Below are positions 37,022 through 42,428 of a DNA stretch of 42,428 nucleotides, piece by piece. The stretch's first letter is position 1, and each line of letters begins with the position of its first letter. The position numbers and the translations under genes were made by a program. Below the pieces are notes generated by a model. The model was not told the DNA's origin and made no database searches. It saw only the letters and a program-made list of their open reading frames with translations. The DNA is from Myxococcales bacterium (GTDB taxonomy: Bacteria > Myxococcota_A > Polyangia > Polyangiales > Polyangiaceae): contig JAJZQG010000051.1 in the NCBI GenBank assembly GCA_021847645.1, positions 1-42,428 of the forward strand, read 5' to 3'.

Positions 37022-39267
37022 CCCGGCAAGTCACTGGTGTCGACGCCGGGTGGCGGGTTGGCGCCCGTCGAGGTGCTCGTGGCAGTCGGCTTGGGCTCGG
37101 GCGGCGGTTCGGGCGACGTCGCAGAGGGTGGCGGCGCGGTCGGCGGCTGCTGCGTGGTCTCAGCCGGAGGCCCGCCCGTCGATGTCTCGGAAGGCGCCGG
37201 AGCCGCAGCCGCGTCCGGGGCCGACGTCTCGGTCTTGGCGCCCTCGGCGATGCGGGCCTTGGCCCGCGCAGCGTAGGATCCCTCGCCGCCCGTGCGATCG
37301 AGCACCTGCTTGTACAGGGCGATCGCGCCGGCACGGTCTCCGGCGTCCCACTTGGCGTCCGCCATGCCCAGCAGCGCGGGAATGTAGCTCGGGTTCTGCT
37401 TGGCGACTTGCTCGTAGTACGACAGCGAGCCGTTCTTGTCGCCCTTGGCCTTCGCAATGTCGCCCAGCCCCGACAGCGCCTCGGTGTCCCCCGGGTTCTT
37501 GCCGAGCACCGCCTTGTACAACGCCTCGGCTTGGTCCAGCTTGCCGGCCTGTTGCGCCGCGTGGGCCTTCGCCAACAGCTCCTGGTAGGAGCCCGATGGC
37601 GCGCCTTCTTCCTGGACGCCCGAACCACCCGCAAACGGCAAGGTGTCGGTTGCCACCGACTCGCCTGCCTCGGGCGCACCCGCATCGCCCGCCGCGGCAC
37701 GGCGACGTGCCACGAACGCCTTGAGATCCACCACCAGCGCGGGTGGACGCGGCGATCGCTCGAGCGCATCGAGCTGCGCCTGCGCACCGTCCAGGTCCCC
37801 CGACTGGGCCAACGCGTAGATCAACGCGCTTCGCGCACGGCCCAGGTTGCGCTCGGCAGCCACCGCGGTGCGAAGACGGCTGATGATCGTGGGCCAGTTC
37901 GGTGACTTCTCGCTGAGATCGAGCGCCGCCAGAACGTAGGCCACGTCCGCATCCGACGAGGAGCGGTCGGCGATGCGCGGAACCAGACGCCGCGCAGCGA
38001 CCAGATCGCCGGATAATCGCAGCGCATCCACGCGCATCTTGATGGCCCCCGGATCGTCCGGGGCGACGTCGATTGCGCGCTGGGATGCTGTCAGGGCCTG
38101 ATGCGCGCGCTCGTCGAGCTGCGCCCGATTCAGGCGCAACGCGTCTTCCGACGTGTCGGCCAGCAGCCGTTGCCTCAGCCATGGCAGGTCGGCGCGAACG
38201 TCCGCCAGACGCGCCGACTCGATGAGCACGGCACGATCCCGCTCCGCAAGAACGCTGGCCTTGTCCAGGCTCTCCTTGGCGCTGTCCACGTCGCCATCCA
38301 GCAGCGCCTTGTCGGCGTCGGCCAGCAGGCCTGCAACCCGGCTGTCCGCAGGGGCCGCGGAGCTCTGGGTGTGAATCGCGGCTTCGATGTACCGCTTGCC
38401 AACCGTCGAGGCGAGCACCACCACCCCGCCCAGCACCACCAGCCCTACCACCCAGCGCACGGCCGACGAACGACGCGGCGTCACGCCCGAAACGAAATGA
38501 GCGTCACTCGTCCTGTCTTCGACCGGCTGGTAGGAGGTGCGCACGTCACTGGGCGTGGGCGTGAACGACGCTCGCGGATCCTGGCGGATCACCACCTGGC
38601 CCGGCGGACGGACGTTGGAGGCGGCGGGGGCGGGAGCGGCGGCCGCGTGCTCGCCACTCGGGGCTGGACGGCGCGTGGTCTCCGGCTCGAAGCGAGGCTC
38701 CTCGCCGAGCAGGTCGTTCGCGGGGGCAGCGCGACGTTCTTCGACCGGCGCTTGCTCGATGCGTGGCACCGTGGCGTCATCGAAGTCCAGGTCCGCGGCC
38801 GACACGGCCTTGTCGTGAACCCGTGGGATCGTCGGACGCTTGTCCAGGCCGCTCTCACTGCCCGGGTCGATGGGCGCCGAACCGAGCCCTCGCGGAGTGG
38901 CCACACGCTCGCGCGGCGGCGTGGCGATCTGCGGCATCGACGGCGCGGTGGCCTTGGGAAAGAAGGGCTCGAGCTCGGCGATCTGCGAGAGCCTGCGCGC
39001 AGGCAATCCCTCGCGCATCAACGTGTCGTCGCGATCGACCTGGCCGCGCGTGATGGCGCGCTGCAGATCTCGCAAGGAGGTGAACACGGACTCCGAGCCG
39101 GTTCGTGTCCGGACCAACCACCGCTCCGGTGAACCGGCCACGGCCCTGGGCCGGTAGATGCGGAACTGGTGTCCGCAATTCGTACACTTGACCGTAGTCC
39201 CGCGCTCCGACACCAACGCGTCGTCGAAGTCGTACTCGGTGTGGCAACGCTCGCAGAGAACTTCCAT
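37006..39267 (-). CDS. MJ0042 zinc-ribbon/TPR transmembrane protein
   Basis: A 753-residue protein. The N-terminal MJ0042-type zinc ribbon has Cys5, Cys8, Cys28 and Cys31 (LCERCHTEYDF, KCTNCGHQFRIYRP). A GYF/DUF4339-like domain of about 55 residues follows (RWLVRTRTGSESVFTSLRDL). Then comes a Pro/Ala/Glu-rich disordered linker. A single transmembrane helix (VVGLVVLGGVVVLASTVG) lies near residue 275. Beyond it are TPR-like repeats (about 310-690) and a Pro/Thr-rich tail. In Myxococcota such proteins are often polarity, motility or regulatory adaptors. The ATG at 39267 was chosen because the zinc ribbon begins there. It is the first gene of the run, with a stop overlapping the SppA-like start, so expression is coupled. 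Confidence 0.88.
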   Translation of the reverse strand: MEVLCERCHTEYDFDDALVSERGTTVKCTNCGHQFRIYRPRAVAGSPERWLVRTRTGSESVFTSLRDLQRAITRGQVDRDDTLMREGLPARRLSQIAELEPFFPKATAPSMPQIATPPRERVATPRGLGSAPIDPGSESGLDKRPTIPRVHDKAVSAADLDFDDATVPRIEQAPVEERRAAPANDLLGEEPRFEPETTRRPAPSGEHAAAAPAPAASNVRPPGQVVIRQDPRASFTPTPSDVRTSYQPVEDRTSDAHFVSGVTPRRSSAVRWVVGLVVLGGVVVLASTVGKRYIEAAIHTQSSAAPADSRVAGLLADADKALLDGDVDSAKESLDKASVLAERDRAVLIESARLADVRADLPWLRQRLLADTSEDALRLNRAQLDERAHQALTASQRAIDVAPDDPGAIKMRVDALRLSGDLVAARRLVPRIADRSSSDADVAYVLAALDLSEKSPNWPTIISRLRTAVAAERNLGRARSALIYALAQSGDLDGAQAQLDALERSPRPPALVVDLKAFVARRRAAAGDAGAPEAGESVATDTLPFAGGSGVQEEGAPSGSYQELLAKAHAAQQAGKLDQAEALYKAVLGKNPGDTEALSGLGDIAKAKGDKNGSLSYYEQVAKQNPSYIPALLGMADAKWDAGDRAGAIALYKQVLDRTGGEGSYAARAKARIAEGAKTETSAPDAAAAPAPSETSTGGPPAETTQQPPTAPPPSATSPEPPPEPKPTATSTSTGANPPPGVDTSDLPGWKTP

Positions 39268-39430
39268 GGGGAACTGCCCGAATGACCGAGGTTTTCGGGC
39301 TCGCGGACACCGTAGCACGGCCACGGCGCCCGTTTCCAGGAATCGGCCCTGACCCCTGCTTCACACCGGAGTGAACCGAACTTCACGGACCCCGGGCCGC
39401 AGGCTCGGTCTGCCCGCGCAAGCTGTTCCC

Positions 39431-39458
39431 TTGTGCAGGGCACACCGCTTGCTACGCT
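39431..39458 (+). promoter_or_regulatory. Candidate sigma70-type promoter of the cysteine-rich lipoprotein gene
   Basis: TTGTGC and TACGCT are separated by 16 bases; the -10 element is about 35 bases upstream of the ATG. The site lies in the 226-base divergent gap with the MJ0042-TPR gene. Confidence 0.4.
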
Positions 39459-39493
39459 TGCTCCAAGACCCAGTCACGAGGGAGCCATCCACC

Positions 39494-40849
39494 ATGAAAC
39501 GACCCGGACTCGCCGCTCATGCCCTGCTTGCTCTGACCGGTCTCACCCTCGCCGGATGCCCCATCTACCCGAACCAGACCTCCTGTTACGACAGCACCGA
39601 CTGCCCCTCCGACTACTACTGCAGCGATCAAGGCTTCTGCGTCCCCGAAACGTCGTGCTCGAGCAACAACGATTGCTCCGCGGGCTACGCGTGCAATGCT
39701 ACCGGACACTGCGTGTGGGTCGGCTCGTCCGCTGGGGGTAGCGGCGGCTCGTCCCCGTCGGGCACTCCATGCAGCGCGCCGACCGACTGCGGAATCAACG
39801 AAACGTGCGCGGCGGACGGCCAGTGCCACGTGGGAGATTGCTCGTTCTGGAACGGCTGCGTGGCGCCCTACCAGTGCGTGCTCGTCGGCTACACCTATCA
39901 ATGCACGCTCCCCCAGCAAGACGCGAGCGTAGGCGGAGCCGGCGGAGAAGCGCCCGACGCCGGAGTTGGCGGGACCGCGGGTGCGGCTGGCGCGTCCGGC
40001 CAGGGGGGCGCCGCGGGTGCGGCCGGCTCCGGTGGCGCCGCCGAAGCCGCTCCGCCCGTGTACTGCGGCCACCCTGCAGACTGCCAGCCCGATGAGGTGT
40101 GCTCGTCCGCCGGTACCTGCGAACAGGGCACGTGCTCCACCCACGGTTGCGTCGACGGCTACCACTGCTCCTCCGACACCCCGCCCGCGTGCGTGCCCAA
40201 CAACAGCGCGTCGTGCATCGCCGACGGCGACTGCGCCGCCCTCGGCTCCACCTTCAAGTGCGTGGCCGGCATGTGCACCGGCCCCGCCGACCAGTGCGTC
40301 GACAAGACCCAGTGCCCGTCGCCCGCCAGCCAGAGCTGCGTCGAAGGCAAATGCATCACCGCATGCACGGCCGATTCGGACTGTCTCGCCGGCACGCTGT
40401 GCAACACGTCGTTGGGCGTCTGCACCTTGCCCGCCCAGGCGTGCACCATTACCAACGACTGCGGAGATCCCGCCCTCGTGTGCGTCGCCGGCGCGTGCGT
40501 CGCCAAGTGCGGAGCCGGTGGCTCGTGCGACGCCGGCCTGGTGTGCGTCGCCAACGGGTGCGTGCCCGACACGCGCGCCGAGTTCGTCTGCGGCACCGAG
40601 GGCGTGCAGGACAACTGCGCCAGCGCGAGCATCTGCCTGCACCACAACTGCTACATCACGTGCACCACCAGCCCGGACTCCTGCGCGTTCAACCCGCCGG
40701 ACCTGTCCGTGTGCAGGGACGTCACCACCTCCTCCGGTCAGTACAACGTGTGCGGTTCCACCACGAATCTGGGAAGCGAGTGCGATCCGACCGTGGTCGG
40801 CCAGACCTGCAGCGGCGGCAAGGTGTGCATCGACGGCTTCTGCCGCTGA
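39494..40849 (+). CDS. Cysteine-rich repeat lipoprotein
   Basis: A 451-residue exported protein with a lipoprotein signal (LLALTGLTLAGC, lipidated Cys22). The mature protein is built mainly of about nine copies of a short module C-x(4)-(D/N)C-x(4-8)-C-x(3-4)-G-x-C, for example CYDSTDCPSDYYCSDQGFC and CTADSDCLAGTLCNTSLGVC. A Gly/Ala-rich hinge near residues 150-190 splits the array. Each module is likely held by two disulfides, giving a stiff surface stalk, comparable in look to Dickkopf-like or EGF-type cysteine repeats. The start is supported by GAGGGAG about ten bases upstream. Ligand and role unknown. Confidence 0.85.
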   Translation: MKRPGLAAHALLALTGLTLAGCPIYPNQTSCYDSTDCPSDYYCSDQGFCVPETSCSSNNDCSAGYACNATGHCVWVGSSAGGSGGSSPSGTPCSAPTDCGINETCAADGQCHVGDCSFWNGCVAPYQCVLVGYTYQCTLPQQDASVGGAGGEAPDAGVGGTAGAAGASGQGGAAGAAGSGGAAEAAPPVYCGHPADCQPDEVCSSAGTCEQGTCSTHGCVDGYHCSSDTPPACVPNNSASCIADGDCAALGSTFKCVAGMCTGPADQCVDKTQCPSPASQSCVEGKCITACTADSDCLAGTLCNTSLGVCTLPAQACTITNDCGDPALVCVAGACVAKCGAGGSCDAGLVCVANGCVPDTRAEFVCGTEGVQDNCASASICLHHNCYITCTTSPDSCAFNPPDLSVCRDVTTSSGQYNVCGSTTNLGSECDPTVVGQTCSGGKVCIDGFCR

Positions 40850-40900
40850 GTGCATCGACGAGCACGCCGGTCTCGGCGCGCAATCGCAGAGCTCGCTGCT

Positions 40901-42247
40901 CTAGGGCTGGACCCCCACGCTCCCCACCATGGCTCCGGTTCCGTCGCCCGTGCTCCAGGGGCCGAGGTCCGTGACGCCCGGAGCCTGCGCGGAGAACTGA
41001 ACCATGCGAACGGCCGAGACCTCGGCGATGAGCACGCGCCCCCGAAGTTGGCCGCGATCGATCATCGCCGCTCGCGCCGGCAGCTGGGGCTTGGCGCCCT
41101 GGTACGCAAGCGCTCCGCGCACCGAGAAGGGCGCCGACGTGTTCGACGCGTCGTAGTCCAGTACGAAGATCCCGTTGCTGTAGCCGCTCACCACGATCGC
41201 CGTGCCGCCGAACGGCGAGGCTTCGATTGCCATGGGATCGAGCGTGTCGGTCAGCGTCGTCGTGAGCATCTGGCGGAACGTCAGCGAGTTGCTGCCGACC
41301 TCAACCACCGCTACGCGGGTGGGCTGGCCCGAGTACTCGTTGTTGTCGCCCAGCAGCACGTACTTGCCGTCCGCGGTGACCGCCGCCGATGCGATGATCT
41401 GCTGGTCGTCGGTGAACACGTCCGCGCTCGCGAGCCTGGCGATGTCGGGCTCGAGCCTCACCAGGTGGGCGTCGTCGCCCGCCGCAGAGCCGAGCAGATC
41501 CTTGGCCGCGATCACCGCCTGGCCCGCGGCAGACGGCAACAGCACCATCGCGTAGGGCAGCTTGGCCTCGATGATCCTGCCCTCGTCGGTCAGCTTGCCA
41601 TCACAGCCGATGCGTACCGAGTACACTCCGCCGCCGATGTCCGCAAACTCCGAGTCGAGCACGAAGAGCCGATCGCCCGACGGGTCCATCACCAGTCGCT
41701 CCGCGTAGAAGCTGCCCTTGAACGCGGCGTCCACCACCTGCGGGTTGCCGTCGGAATCCAACGTAAAGACGCCCAGCGTACCGTCGTCCTGTGTGGCAAT
41801 CCCGACTTGGCCGTCGGGCGTGAACACCACGTCGCCCATCGTGGACCGGCCCATCTCGAACGTCTTGCCCGTCGACGACAACGTGCCGGTCGAGCTCAGC
41901 TGCAGAAGCTCCCAGAGCTTGGCCTGACCACCGTTCGCGTCGTAGGGAAGGGATACCACGACAATGCGAGCCGCGTCGGCTGGGCCGGGAACCCGCCCAC
42001 AAGTCGTTCCACCTTCGTTCGCATCGGACGCGGCCTCGGGCAGAGCGTCGGTGCCAGCATCGGCTGTCGTTCCGCCCGTGCCTGCGGCGCTGTCGTCACT
42101 CTCGTTCGCAGCGTCGGCGGCAGCACCTCCGGCTCCTCCGGTGCTCGCGGGCGGAGCGCTGGCGCCTGAGTCACTTCCACAAGCTGGGAGCATCGCGCTC
42201 GCGAACAGCGCAAGGCATCCCGACACAATGAGGGGTCGGAGGGTCAT
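40901..42247 (-). CDS. Propeller-like lipoprotein
   Basis: A 448-residue exported protein. The signal ends in MLPAC, followed by an Ala/Gly/Asp/Ser-rich spacer to about residue 80. The rest resembles a seven-bladed beta-propeller of the lactonase/YVTN type: GDVVFTPDGQVGIATQDDGTLGVF, PSGDRLFVLDSEFAD, VTADGKYVLLGDNNE and GGTAIVVSGYSNGIFVLDYD are recurring blade shapes. No catalytic residues are obvious, so ligand binding rather than catalysis is likely. It converges on the cysteine-rich lipoprotein gene with a 51-base gap and a weak hairpin at 40888-40902. Its promoter must lie in the 180 bases up to the window end. Confidence 0.85.
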   Translation of the reverse strand: MTLRPLIVSGCLALFASAMLPACGSDSGASAPPASTGGAGGAAADAANESDDSAAGTGGTTADAGTDALPEAASDANEGGTTCGRVPGPADAARIVVVSLPYDANGGQAKLWELLQLSSTGTLSSTGKTFEMGRSTMGDVVFTPDGQVGIATQDDGTLGVFTLDSDGNPQVVDAAFKGSFYAERLVMDPSGDRLFVLDSEFADIGGGVYSVRIGCDGKLTDEGRIIEAKLPYAMVLLPSAAGQAVIAAKDLLGSAAGDDAHLVRLEPDIARLASADVFTDDQQIIASAAVTADGKYVLLGDNNEYSGQPTRVAVVEVGSNSLTFRQMLTTTLTDTLDPMAIEASPFGGTAIVVSGYSNGIFVLDYDASNTSAPFSVRGALAYQGAKPQLPARAAMIDRGQLRGRVLIAEVSAVRMVQFSAQAPGVTDLGPWSTGDGTGAMVGSVGVQP

Positions 42248-42428
42248 CCTGCAGACCTTAGCCGCCGACCGATCACATGGTCAATCCGCAGCCGCACGCC
42301 CGCAGGTTCGCTCCATTGTCCCGCGGGCGAGTCCGGCTCTCCGAGTCTGCCGGGCCTTGGTGGCCGCACGGCGGTCGGCGGCGGCGGATTTGCCCGCAAT
42401 TCACCTAGCCGAGCACGGATGGGCTGGC

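Overview
The window is high-GC bacterial DNA with dense, GC3-biased genes. It very probably comes from the Myxococcota, class Polyangia or a relative. The evidence is the many large lipoproteins whose lipobox cysteine is followed by Ser/Gly/Ala/Asp-rich spacers, the recurring short cysteine-rich modules, the thrombospondin-type-3 repeats, the giant TPR protein and the MJ0042 zinc-ribbon protein. This placement is inferred from style of gene content; no rRNA or marker phylogeny is available here.

Layout. Bases 1-5491 hold three tightly packed plus-strand genes for exported proteins: a trypsin-like protease with type-3 repeats and a beta-propeller-like tail, then two lipoproteins. The first begins in a 12-copy GTGACC repeat followed by an 11-G tract. 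Bases 5623-11226 are metabolic: a PEBP-family protein, an MFS transporter (minus), and a divergent two-gene fatty-acid beta-oxidation operon (FadN-type dehydrogenase/hydratase plus thiolase). Bases 11356-15708 hold a small cysteine-rich lipoprotein, a large lipoprotein carrying a CxxCH motif, signal peptidase I, a small membrane protein and an unrecognised protein. Then come htpG (15988-17907), a poorly coding 1.1 kb stretch with one doubtful ORF, and a glycine-rich RRM RNA-binding protein.

Bases 19480-20359 hold decayed genes on the minus strand: the C-terminal SPASM domain of a radical SAM enzyme, running into a lipoprotein-like leader and a frameshifted RCC1-repeat protein. Next are an NDP-forming acyl-CoA synthetase, a ferritin-like protein, a DnaJ-domain protein and tRNA-Leu(GAG).

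Bases 24158-39267 are one long minus-strand run, probably co-transcribed at least in part. In order of transcription it reads: MJ0042 zinc-ribbon/TPR membrane protein, SppA-like lipoprotein protease, a 2423-residue TPR protein, two lipoproteins, and a soluble hybrid histidine kinase. Start/stop overlap or short spacing links most of these. The window closes with a cysteine-rich repeat lipoprotein (plus) and a propeller-like lipoprotein (minus). No insertion sequence, CRISPR array, prophage or biosynthetic cluster is visible.

How the genes work together. FadN-type enzyme, thiolase and perhaps the acyl-CoA synthetase belong to acyl-CoA metabolism. HtpG, the DnaJ protein and SppA relate to protein quality control. 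Signal peptidase I and the many lipoproteins point to a heavy investment in the cell envelope. The most unusual items are the radical SAM/RCC1 relic, the SppA-giant TPR-hybrid kinase cluster, the cysteine module shared by five exported proteins, and the unstable-looking repeats in the protease gene.
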